Positions 7,191 through 14,991 of a stretch of DNA of 24,741 nt are shown here, piece after piece. This DNA comes from Suilimivivens sp963618065 (GTDB taxonomy: Bacteria; Bacillota; Clostridia; Lachnospirales; Lachnospiraceae). Within the stretch, counting starts at the first letter, position 1, and each line of letters opens with the position of its first letter. Location of the stretch: NCBI GenBank assembly GCA_963618065.1, contig CAVERH010000046.1:1-24741 (forward strand), in the 5' to 3' direction. The notes under the pieces are model-generated. The model saw nothing but the letters and a program-made list of their open reading frames with translations. It was not told the origin of the DNA and ran no database searches. The translations under genes and the position numbers were made by a program.

Positions 7191-7544
7191 ATGGACTATT
7201 TCAATGCGTTCTGGGTTGGAGGACTGATCTGTGCAATGGTACAGATCCTTATGGAAAAAACGAAACTGATGCCGGGCAGAATCATGGTGTTACTGGTTTG
7301 CTCGGGGGCGGTATTAAGCTTTCTTGGCATCTATGAGCCATTTAAGGAATTTGCAGGAGCAGGAGCAACCGTTCCCCTGCTCGGATTCGGGCATGTTCTG
7401 ATGAAGGGGGTTAAGGAAGCAGTAAATGAAAGCGGATTTATGGGTATTTTTGAAGGCGGTTTTCGGGCAGGTGCCGTTGGCTGCAGTGCAGCACTGGTAC
7501 TTGGACTGATTACTGCTTTTGTGTCCAGGAATAAGCTGGGATGA
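7191..7544 (+). CDS. spoVAE: Stage V sporulation protein AE
   Basis: ATG 7191 follows a strong GGAGGG site; a longer reading from ATG 7116 would include the leader hairpins and is unlikely. The 117-residue protein has the usual SpoVAE (SpoVAEb type) length and three to four membrane segments. Family segments visible are FWVGGLICAMVQILMEKTKLMPGRI, LGIYEPFKEFAGAGATVPLLGFGH and the glycine-rich GGFRAGAVGCSAAL. It is part of the dipicolinate channel with SpoVAC and SpoVAD. Its separation from spoVAD by about 6.8 kb is unusual. A fragment of the repeat motif, GTAACTATTC, begins two bases after its stop. Confidence 0.93.
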   Translation: MDYFNAFWVGGLICAMVQILMEKTKLMPGRIMVLLVCSGAVLSFLGIYEPFKEFAGAGATVPLLGFGHVLMKGVKEAVNESGFMGIFEGGFRAGAVGCSAALVLGLITAFVSRNKLG

Positions 7545-7638
7545 ACGTAACTATTCCGTACAGGTCGAAGTATTTGCTGCTGAGACCGTAAGAATAGGAT
7601 TCGGTAATGCAAATCAATATTAGGAAGCAGGTACAGAA

Positions 7639-9486
7639 ATGAAAAGTGAAAGACTTTTAAGCTTACGAAATCAAATGAAGGAAGCCGGCGTTCACTGCGT
7701 GGTAATCCCGACCTCGGATTATCACAACAGTGAATATGTCAGTGATTTTTTTATGGCAAGAAAATATTTCAGTGGTTTTACCGGATCGGCGGGAACGCTC
7801 GTGGTAATGCCTGATGAGGCAGCCCTTTTTACAGATGGCAGATATTTCATTCAGGCAGCGAAGGAGCTGGAAGGCTCCGGTATCACCTTAATGAAAATGG
7901 GAGAACCGGGAGTTCCCACAATGACGGAATATGTTGATCAGAAGCTGCAGCAGGGCTGGACACTGTGCTTTGACGGCAGAGTGATTACCTCATCTAAGGG
8001 CACAGAGCTGGAAGAAATCGTAAAAAAGCATGAGGGACAGGTACGCTTCGATCTCGATCTGTGTGATGCAGCGTGGGAAAACCGTCCGACGCTCATTCAT
8101 CATCCGGTCTGGACTCTTTCTGAAGAATATGCCGGAGAGAGCGTGGAAGACAAGCTTGCAAGAGTCCGGGACGAGATGGAAAAGGAAGAGGCAGGCATCC
8201 ATGTGCTTACCTCCCTTGATGATATTGCATGGCTTTATAATATCCGAAGCAATGACGTGGAGTGCTGCCCGGTAGTATTAGCTTATACGATGGTAACAAA
8301 GGAGCGTGCGCTGCTGTTTGCAGAGGAGGGCTTTGCAGCAGGAGATGATCCTTCAGCGAGAGAACGGATGGAAAAGGCCGGAGTAGAGATTTATCCGTAT
8401 GACAGCTTTTATGAGATGCTGGGCAGCGTGGCAGCAGATGCCACGAAGGAAGAAAAGAGAGCGAAAGTCTGGATCGATGAATCACAGGTGAATTTCCGCG
8501 TACTGAAGGAATTACAGCAGCTTTGTGAGGAGGAAAAAGCGCAGGCCGGTACGACGCTTCTGAATAAGGAAAATCCAACCACCCTGATGAAATCCATCAA
8601 AAATGAGACAGAGATACAGCATACCCGCAGGGCACATATCAAGGATGCGGTAGCGGCAACCAGGTTTATGTATTGGCTAAAGAAGAATGTTGGTTCCATT
8701 CCGATGGATGAGGTGTCTGTTGCGGAGCATATAGATGAATTGAGGGCACAGCAGGAGGGATTTCTGGAGCTGAGTTTTCCAACGATCAGTGCTTACGGAA
8801 CCAATGGTGCGATCATTCATTACGGTGCACAGAAGAAGACCTGTGCTAAGCTCAAGCCGGAAGGAATGCTGATGATTGACAGCGGCGGTCATTACATAGA
8901 CGGAACAACCGATATCACGAGAACCTTTATCTTAGGACCGGTAACACCACAGATGAAGCAGCATTATACGCTGGTGCTTCGTGCCATGCTTTCCATGCGT
9001 GCAACCCGGTTCCTGCATGGCTGCACAGGAGCAAACCTGGACATCCGTGCAAGAGAAGTGCTTTGGGAGCATGGACTGGACTATAAGCATGGAACCGGTC
9101 ATGGCGTGGGAAATATTCTGAATGTCCATGAAGGTCCGCAGAGCTTCCGCTGGAAGGTTCTTCCGGATGCCGGAAAGCCGGCTGTTTTTGAGGAGGGTAT
9201 GATAACAAGCGATGAACCGGGAATTTATCTGGAAAACCAGTACGGAATCCGGATAGAGAATGAAATTCTCTGCCGTAAGGGTGAAGAGAATGAGTATGGT
9301 CAGTTCATGTATTTTGAGGATCTGACATTTGTACCGATTGACCTTGACGGCGTGGAGTTAAGTCAGATGAGTGACCTTGACAGGGAGCGCCTGAACGACT
9401 ATCACGCAGCAGTGTATGAGAAGCTGAAGCCCTATTTTGAGGGTGATGAGCTGATCTGGCTCCGCCATGTGACAAGAGCGGTTTAA
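7639..9486 (+). CDS. Aminopeptidase P family (M24B) Xaa-Pro peptidase
   Basis: This 615-residue protein has the long three-domain architecture: two creatinase-type N-terminal domains (about 1-150 and 155-320), an M24 catalytic domain (about 330-550) and a C-terminal extension to the end. The dinuclear metal ligands are all present: Asp414 and Asp425 in DSGGHYIDGTTDITRT, His488 in HGTGHGVGN, Glu526 in SDEPGIYLE and Glu540 in IRIENE. It releases N-terminal residues preceding proline from peptides in the cytoplasm. No signal peptide is seen. The ATG has AGGAAG upstream. Confidence 0.95.
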   Translation: MKSERLLSLRNQMKEAGVHCVVIPTSDYHNSEYVSDFFMARKYFSGFTGSAGTLVVMPDEAALFTDGRYFIQAAKELEGSGITLMKMGEPGVPTMTEYVDQKLQQGWTLCFDGRVITSSKGTELEEIVKKHEGQVRFDLDLCDAAWENRPTLIHHPVWTLSEEYAGESVEDKLARVRDEMEKEEAGIHVLTSLDDIAWLYNIRSNDVECCPVVLAYTMVTKERALLFAEEGFAAGDDPSARERMEKAGVEIYPYDSFYEMLGSVAADATKEEKRAKVWIDESQVNFRVLKELQQLCEEEKAQAGTTLLNKENPTTLMKSIKNETEIQHTRRAHIKDAVAATRFMYWLKKNVGSIPMDEVSVAEHIDELRAQQEGFLELSFPTISAYGTNGAIIHYGAQKKTCAKLKPEGMLMIDSGGHYIDGTTDITRTFILGPVTPQMKQHYTLVLRAMLSMRATRFLHGCTGANLDIRAREVLWEHGLDYKHGTGHGVGNILNVHEGPQSFRWKVLPDAGKPAVFEEGMITSDEPGIYLENQYGIRIENEILCRKGEENEYGQFMYFEDLTFVPIDLDGVELSQMSDLDRERLNDYHAAVYEKLKPYFEGDELIWLRHVTRAV

Positions 9487-9589
9487 GAATGGAATTTGTA
9501 TAGGCAGTTGTTATGAGATGGTAACTGTGAATATAGAAATGCGATAATTCTGAATAGCTGCTAAATACATATATGAAAGCGAGTAGATT

Positions 9590-10399
9590 ATGATACCGGA
9601 GGTAAATAAGGATGCGGCAGGCATCTTAAAAAATATAGATTGCTTTGCCCTTGATATGGATGGAACGATTTATTTAGGAGAGCAGTGGATTGACGGTGCC
9701 AGAGAGTTTTTAAATGCGGTGGAGGCCGCAGGTAAAAAGTACGTTTTTCTGACGAATAATTCTTCCAAAAATCCACAGGTTTATGTGCAGAAGCTTTCCC
9801 GGATGGGCTTAGAGGTTACGGAACAGAAGATTGTCACCTCCGGACAGGCAACGATCGCCTATTTAAAGAAGCATTTTCCACGGAAACGGGTATTTTTATT
9901 GGGGAATGAACTGCTTACCGAAGAATTTTTACAGGAAGGAATCATATTGGATTCTGAGCAGCCGGAGGTAGTGGTGGTAGGCTTTGACACGACGCTTACC
10001 TATGAGAAAATGTGCAGGGTCTGTGATTTTGTCCGTGCAGGCCTGCCGTATCTTTCTACTCATCCGGATTATAACTGCCCCACAGAGACCGGCTTTATTC
10101 CTGATGCAGGTGCGATCCATGCGTTTATCAGGGCTTCGGCAGGAAGAGAGCCGGATCATATCATCGGGAAGCCGAACCGTGACATTATGGACTATCTGGC
10201 TGCCCGTGAGGGCGTAGATCAGGCACACACGGCGATGGTCGGTGACCGGCTTTATACCGATGTGGCAGCAGGCGTGAACAACGGATATACGGGAATTCTT
10301 GTACTGAGCGGAGAGGCAACCATGGAGGACGTGAGGACCTCGGAGGTTGAGCCGGATCTTATTTTTGATTCAGTTAAGGATATGATCCCATTTTTGTAA
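9590..10399 (+). CDS. HAD-IIA (NagD-like) phosphatase
   Basis: This 269-residue HAD hydrolase has motif I LDMDGTIYLGE (Asp22 nucleophile, Asp24), motif II FLTNNSSK, motif III Lys194 in IIGKPN, and motif IV VGDRLYTDVAAG (Asp219, Asp224). The spacing, with a large C2 cap between motifs II and III, is that of the NagD/AraL/4-nitrophenylphosphatase group. It would dephosphorylate small phosphometabolites in the cytoplasm; the physiological substrate is not predictable. The ribosome site before ATG 9590 is weak. It is in the same direction as the flanking peptidase and addB genes. Confidence 0.92.
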   Translation: MIPEVNKDAAGILKNIDCFALDMDGTIYLGEQWIDGAREFLNAVEAAGKKYVFLTNNSSKNPQVYVQKLSRMGLEVTEQKIVTSGQATIAYLKKHFPRKRVFLLGNELLTEEFLQEGIILDSEQPEVVVVGFDTTLTYEKMCRVCDFVRAGLPYLSTHPDYNCPTETGFIPDAGAIHAFIRASAGREPDHIIGKPNRDIMDYLAAREGVDQAHTAMVGDRLYTDVAAGVNNGYTGILVLSGEATMEDVRTSEVEPDLIFDSVKDMIPFL

Positions 10400-10500
10400 T
10401 GATTCCATATGGCATGAGGCATCTGCTGTTGAAGTAAAAAGGGCAATAAAGGAGTAACAGAGACACAAATGCAGGCCATGAGCGGATATAGGAGGATACA

Positions 10501-13500
10501 TTGGCGTTACAGTTTTATTTTGGACCGTCCGGTTCCGGGAAAAGCAAAAAACTTCATCAGGATATTCTTTATATGGCGTCGAAGGATCCGGCCTGTAATT
10601 TCCTGTTTCTGGTGCCGGATCAGTTCACTATGCAGACGCAGATGGATCTTGTAAAGGAAAGTCCAAACGGTGGAATTATGAATATCGATGTGTTGAGCTT
10701 TGGAAGACTCACACATCGTATTTTTGAAGAAACCGGATATGGAAGGAAGCCGGTGCTGGATGATACCGGCAAAAGTCTGGTGCTTCGGAAGGTTGCTTCT
10801 ACGGTACAGGAGGAGCTGCCGGTTCTGTCAAAGAATCTGAATAAAATCGGTTATATTCATGAAATCAAATCTGCAATTTCCGAATTTAAACAATATGGAT
10901 TATCGGTAGAGCGTGTTGGAGAACTGGCGGAGTTTGCAAGAAACAGGGGGACGCTTTACTATAAATTAAATGATTTGAAGACACTGTATCAGGCGTTTGA
11001 TGCATATGTGGCAGAACGGTTTGTGACAACGGAGGATACGCTTGCCCTGTTATCACGGGCGGTTCATGAGTCGGGAATTATAAAAAACAGTGTGGTCATT
11101 TTTGATGGATTCACCGGGTTTACACCTATCCAGTACCGGCTGATTGCGGAACTGATGGAATTATCCCATATGGTCATTGTATCGGTAACCTTGGGAGAAG
11201 GGGAAAATCCTTACCATATTACCGGTGAGCAGGAATTATTCTATTTAAGTAAGAAGACGGTCCGGGATTTGCAGAAATGGGCACAGAAGGGGAATGTCCG
11301 GCAGGCACAGGACGTTTACCTTGGAAAGGACGGACTGCCACGGTTCCGGGAGAGCAGAGAGCTTTCTCATCTGGAAAAGCAGTTATTCCGTTATCCTTTC
11401 ATACCCTATGAGTATCCGCAGCAGGACTCGATACCGGAAATTCAGATCTTTGAAGCAATGAACCCTGCACAGGAGGTTCGTAGAGCCTGCATTTTAATCA
11501 AAAAGCTGGTGCTGGAGGAGAATTACTGCTACCGGGATATTGCTGTGGTGACGGGAGATCTGGCAGCCTACGGAGATTTTTTTGAACGGGAAGCTGCAAC
11601 GTATGATATCCCGGTATTTATTGACCGGACAAGGGGAATTCTGTTGAATCCGTTTCTGGAATACATACGGAGTGCCTTGCGGATTGTCCTGCAGAATTTC
11701 AGCTATGAGGCGGTCTTTCATTATTTGCGGAGCGGACTTGCAGATTTTACGATGGAAGAGACGGATATTCTCGAAAATTATATTCTGGCAACCGGAATCC
11801 GGGGCAGGAAGAAATGGGGAGAGCTTTTTACAAGGAATGCGACCGTGCAGATCAATGAGCTGAGGGAACGTCTTTACAGCCAGATCACCCCCCTTCTGGA
11901 TAAGCAGGCATCGGCATCCGGTTATGTAAAAGCGTTATATGGCTTCATTGTGAAGGGAAACATTCAGGAAAAGCTGCTTGCCTTTGAAGAACAGTTCCGG
12001 AAAGAGGGAAAAGAAGAACGGGCGAGAGAATATGCACAGATTTATCGTCTTGTGATGGAACTTCTGACACAGATGGAGGGACTTTTGAGTGATGAGGTAC
12101 TTTCCCTGCAGGAGTTTGCTGATATCCTGGATGCCGGCTTTGCAGAAATTGAGGTCGGAACCATTCCGGGAGGTGTGGATCGTGTGATCATTGGTGATAT
12201 GGAGCGAACCCGCTTAAATCAGGTGAAGGTGCTGCTCTTCCTTGGCGTAAATGACGGAAACATCCCGAAAAATGCCAATAAGGGTGGAATTATTTCGGAT
12301 ATTGACCGGGAGTTTTTGAAGGAATCAGAAATTGAACTGGCACCGACACCGCGACAGCAGATGTTTACACAGAGACTGTATTTATACATGAATATGACGA
12401 AGCCCTCCGAGAGGCTGTATCTGTCCTATGCCCGGATCAGCAGTGATGGAAAGACACTTCGGCCTTCTTATCTGATTGATACGATAAAGGCGCTTTTCCC
12501 CCGGGCTTACCGTGGAAATCTGCCGGAAGCAGAAGAAACGGTATATGAGCAGATTATGGGGAAGAAGGATGCACTTCCTTATGTGGCCAGAGAGCTGCGT
12601 GAGCGCGCACAGGGGAGAAGGGGAGGCATGACGGACGAGGTGTTTTACAGTCTTTGCCGGATTTACCGGGAGGATTCTTCCTTCCGGAGACAGATGGAAA
12701 AGCTTGTAGAGGCAGCATATGAGCATTATGAGCATAAGCCGCTGGGTGAAATGATTGCGAGAATGATCTATGGGACAGTGCTCGAAAACAGCGTCAGTCG
12801 TCTGGAACGCTATGCAGCATGTGCTTATGCACACTTTCTCCAATATGGCTTAAGTCTTAAGGAGAGGGAAGAATTCCTGCTTGAAAACGCAGATCTTGGA
12901 AACATTTACCATGAAGTTCTGGAGGTTTTTTCCCATCAGTTGAACGAGCAGGGGTATACCTGGCTGGATTTCCCGAAGGAAGAGGGGGAGAAGCTTCTGT
13001 GGGAGGCTCTTGAGAGCTGTGCGATGCAGTATGGAGAAACCATTCTTTACAGCTCCGCACGGTATCAGTATATGATCAGGCGGATGTACCGGATCCTGAA
13101 ACGGACGATCTGGGCGTTAAAGGAGCAGCTAAAGAGCGGAAAATTCGTTCCGGAAGCATTCGAGATGAGTTTTTCACAGGTAGAGAATCTGGATGCAGTG
13201 AATATTACCCTTTCGGATGAGGAGAAGCTGAAGCTTCGCGGAAGGATTGACCGTCTGGATACCTATGAGGATGACGAGCACGTATATGTAAAGATCATTG
13301 ATTATAAATCAGGGAATAAGAAGTTTGATCTTGCGGCCGTCTACTATGGTCTGCAGCTGCAGCTCATTGTTTATATGAATGTAGCAACAGAAATCATGAA
13401 GAACAATCATCCGGATAAGGAGATTGTGCCGGCAGCCCTGCTTTATTATCATGTGAATGATCCGATGCTTAAAACTGAGGAGGAGCTGAGCCCTGAGCAG

Positions 13501-13923
13501 ATCAATGAGCAGCTTTTAAAGGAGCTTCGTATGAACGGACTTGTAAATGACAGTGAGGATGTCATCACTCTGCTGGACGGAAGCTTTGAGGCTAAGTCAT
13601 CCATTATTCCGGTGGAACGGAAAAGTGACGGTTCCCTGTCGGCGCGTTCAAGCGTAGTAAGTCGTCAGGAATATGAAGTGATTTCGAATTATGTAAACTA
13701 TAAAATGCACCAGTTTGGCACGGAAATTCTTAAGGGTAATATTGCTGTGAATCCCTGTGAGCAGGGCAAAATGGATTCCTGTACCTATTGTACCTTCCGT
13801 GAAATCTGTGACTTTGACGGAAAGATACCAGGCTTTACCAAACGAAAGCCCGGAAATGGGATGGAAATTCTTAAGGATGAACAGGACATTATAGAAAAAA
13901 TGACAGCTATTCAGAACGCATAA
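10501..13923 (+). CDS. addB: ATP-dependent helicase/nuclease subunit B (AddB)
   Basis: The 1140-residue protein starts at TTG 10501, with AGGAGG at 10490-10495 and a 5-base spacer. The N-terminus carries Walker A GPSGSGKS (Lys14). The C-terminal nuclease has GRIDRLD (Asp917) and IDYKSG (Asp934, Lys936). Four cysteines, Cys774, Cys1094, Cys1097 and Cys1103, keep the spacing of the Bacillus subtilis AddB iron-sulfur ligands (offset 27), and Asp934 falls on the known nuclease aspartate with the same offset, so both the cluster and the nuclease look intact. With AddA it forms the RecBCD-like complex that resects DNA ends and recognises Chi for recombinational repair. The stop lies inside a fold-back repeat, so the final few residues come from it. 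Confidence 0.97.
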   Translation: MALQFYFGPSGSGKSKKLHQDILYMASKDPACNFLFLVPDQFTMQTQMDLVKESPNGGIMNIDVLSFGRLTHRIFEETGYGRKPVLDDTGKSLVLRKVASTVQEELPVLSKNLNKIGYIHEIKSAISEFKQYGLSVERVGELAEFARNRGTLYYKLNDLKTLYQAFDAYVAERFVTTEDTLALLSRAVHESGIIKNSVVIFDGFTGFTPIQYRLIAELMELSHMVIVSVTLGEGENPYHITGEQELFYLSKKTVRDLQKWAQKGNVRQAQDVYLGKDGLPRFRESRELSHLEKQLFRYPFIPYEYPQQDSIPEIQIFEAMNPAQEVRRACILIKKLVLEENYCYRDIAVVTGDLAAYGDFFEREAATYDIPVFIDRTRGILLNPFLEYIRSALRIVLQNFSYEAVFHYLRSGLADFTMEETDILENYILATGIRGRKKWGELFTRNATVQINELRERLYSQITPLLDKQASASGYVKALYGFIVKGNIQEKLLAFEEQFRKEGKEERAREYAQIYRLVMELLTQMEGLLSDEVLSLQEFADILDAGFAEIEVGTIPGGVDRVIIGDMERTRLNQVKVLLFLGVNDGNIPKNANKGGIISDIDREFLKESEIELAPTPRQQMFTQRLYLYMNMTKPSERLYLSYARISSDGKTLRPSYLIDTIKALFPRAYRGNLPEAEETVYEQIMGKKDALPYVARELRERAQGRRGGMTDEVFYSLCRIYREDSSFRRQMEKLVEAAYEHYEHKPLGEMIARMIYGTVLENSVSRLERYAACAYAHFLQYGLSLKEREEFLLENADLGNIYHEVLEVFSHQLNEQGYTWLDFPKEEGEKLLWEALESCAMQYGETILYSSARYQYMIRRMYRILKRTIWALKEQLKSGKFVPEAFEMSFSQVENLDAVNITLSDEEKLKLRGRIDRLDTYEDDEHVYVKIIDYKSGNKKFDLAAVYYGLQLQLIVYMNVATEIMKNNHPDKEIVPAALLYYHVNDPMLKTEEELSPEQINEQLLKELRMNGLVNDSEDVITLLDGSFEAKSSIIPVERKSDGSLSARSSVVSRQEYEVISNYVNYKMHQFGTEILKGNIAVNPCEQGKMDSCTYCTFREICDFDGKIPGFTKRKPGNGMEILKDEQDIIEKMTAIQNA

Positions 13924-13975
13924 GCAAAAGAGAAGCCACATAAAGGCGGTCTTGCAAATGTATTCCGAATAGCTG
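13904..13975. repeat. Fold-back repeat overlapping the addB 3' end
   Basis: CAGCTATTCAGAA (13904-13916) and TTCCGAATAGCTG (13963-13975) are complementary at 12 of 13 positions. Inside, CAT and GCAA match ATG and TTGC, and GCC pairs with GGC at the tip. Read on the minus strand it aligns with the unit at 4059-4126 (shared TATTCnGAA, CATT, GCAA, ACCGC, TTTTGC, ATG blocks). It sits between the convergent addB and lipoprotein genes and may serve as a bidirectional transcript end, though no T-run is present. It contains the addB stop codon (13921-13923). Confidence 0.75.
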
Positions 13976-14017
13976 CAAAAGGTGTCAGAACAGATGATTT
14001 CTGTGCAGGAAAGCTGC

Positions 14018-14779
14018 TTATTCTGCAACCTGGAAATTTACTGGAGACAAGTCATTTAACGGAGTGAACAGAGCAAAGAACTCATCTTCTGTGGTGATTG
14101 TGGTATCTACGGTTTCTCCAAAGATATCATCATCGGTATGCTCAAAGCCGCTGAAGGTTGCAGTTCCGTCCTCTGCATACTCAACACTGACAGACTTGGT
14201 ATAGTATAATCCACCGGTTTCAGGGCTGACCTTCATTTCACCGTACTGGTAACGGTCTATTAAGTACAGGATGCCGTTAGCGCAGTAGAGAGGATAACCG
14301 GTTCCACCGGAAGTATAGCTTCCAAGGTTCATGATCTGACCTTCCGTATTGTATCCGTAGAAGGATACGCTCATAGCGGCCATTGTGTCATCATCCCACT
14401 GATACAGGAAGTCAGAAATAACCAGAAGATCCTTGTCGGAGCCGTCTACGGTAATGTAGGCATAACCTTCAGTTCCTGCCGTCAGATAGCTGATGATCTC
14501 ATCATAGGAAGAAAAGGTATTTACGCCTGCACGCTCCTGTACGAAATCATCAGGGATGAAATCCTCGCTTGTTTCGACAGTGGTATCTTCCTTAGCAGTA
14601 TCTGCTTCAGCTGTTTCTGTATCCGCTTCAGCAGTGTCTTCGGTAGTGGTTTCCGCAGCTTCGGTGCTTTCTTCCGTGACGGTTGTTGTATCTTCCGTAG
14701 AGGAAGCCGTACCGCATCCGGTCAGGCTGCCTAAAATCAGTGCTGCAGATAATAATAATGCTGCATTTCTTCTTTTCAT
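14018..14779 (-). CDS. Predicted surface lipoprotein of unknown function
   Basis: The 253-residue product begins with a lipoprotein signal peptide: MKRRN, a hydrophobic core, and lipobox LTGC with Cys22 as the lipidation site. Residues 23 to about 70 form a low-complexity Thr/Glu/Ala/Asp linker typical of Firmicute surface lipoproteins. The C-terminal domain (about 75-253) is rich in Tyr, Gly and acidic residues with mostly beta-type segments, and is not recognised. An AGGAGG site lies upstream on the minus strand. The gene separates addB from addA and points against both, so it was probably inserted or retained there independently. Confidence 0.85.
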   Translation of the reverse strand: MKRRNAALLLSAALILGSLTGCGTASSTEDTTTVTEESTEAAETTTEDTAEADTETAEADTAKEDTTVETSEDFIPDDFVQERAGVNTFSSYDEIISYLTAGTEGYAYITVDGSDKDLLVISDFLYQWDDDTMAAMSVSFYGYNTEGQIMNLGSYTSGGTGYPLYCANGILYLIDRYQYGEMKVSPETGGLYYTKSVSVEYAEDGTATFSGFEHTDDDIFGETVDTTITTEDEFFALFTPLNDLSPVNFQVAE

Positions 14780-14798
14780 AATAAGTTCCTCCTTGTTG

Positions 14799-14816
14799 CC
14801 GGGAAATCGTTCCCGG
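14799..14816. promoter_or_regulatory. Inverted repeat in the lipoprotein leader
   Basis: CCGGGAA (14799-14805) and TTCCCGG (14810-14816) form a 7-bp perfect inverted repeat with a 4-base centre, just upstream of the lipoprotein ribosome site on the minus strand. It could be an operator or a translation-modulating hairpin. A separate perfect 12-bp palindrome, ATTCTTAAGAAT, lies at 14873-14884 in the same divergent region. Confidence 0.45.
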
Positions 14817-14929
14817 TAAATATATTACTGGGTCTTATACTAGCATTATTTTTATAGAAAAGCAAACAATAAATTCTTAAGAATCTATAAAGCTTTAGAA
14901 CTTTAAATCTGTGAATCCGGGGTACACTG

Positions 14930-14938
14930 TGCTATACT
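14930..14938 (+). promoter_or_regulatory. Probable extended -10 promoter of addA
   Basis: TGC directly followed by TATACT (14933-14938) fits an extended -10 element about 54 bases ahead of the GTG start of addA. No good -35 is seen at 17 bp. Because the lipoprotein gene blocks read-through from addB, addA needs its own promoter. Confidence 0.4.
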
Positions 14939-14991
14939 ATAAACAATGGTCTGGTGCCAAATGGGAACAGATACAGAAGGGAGAGAATGTT

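Noticed and set aside
14556..14819. Plus-strand 87-codon Ser/Val-rich frame
   Set aside because: It is the antisense of the Thr/Glu-rich linker and signal peptide of the lipoprotein gene; low complexity arises from the linker.
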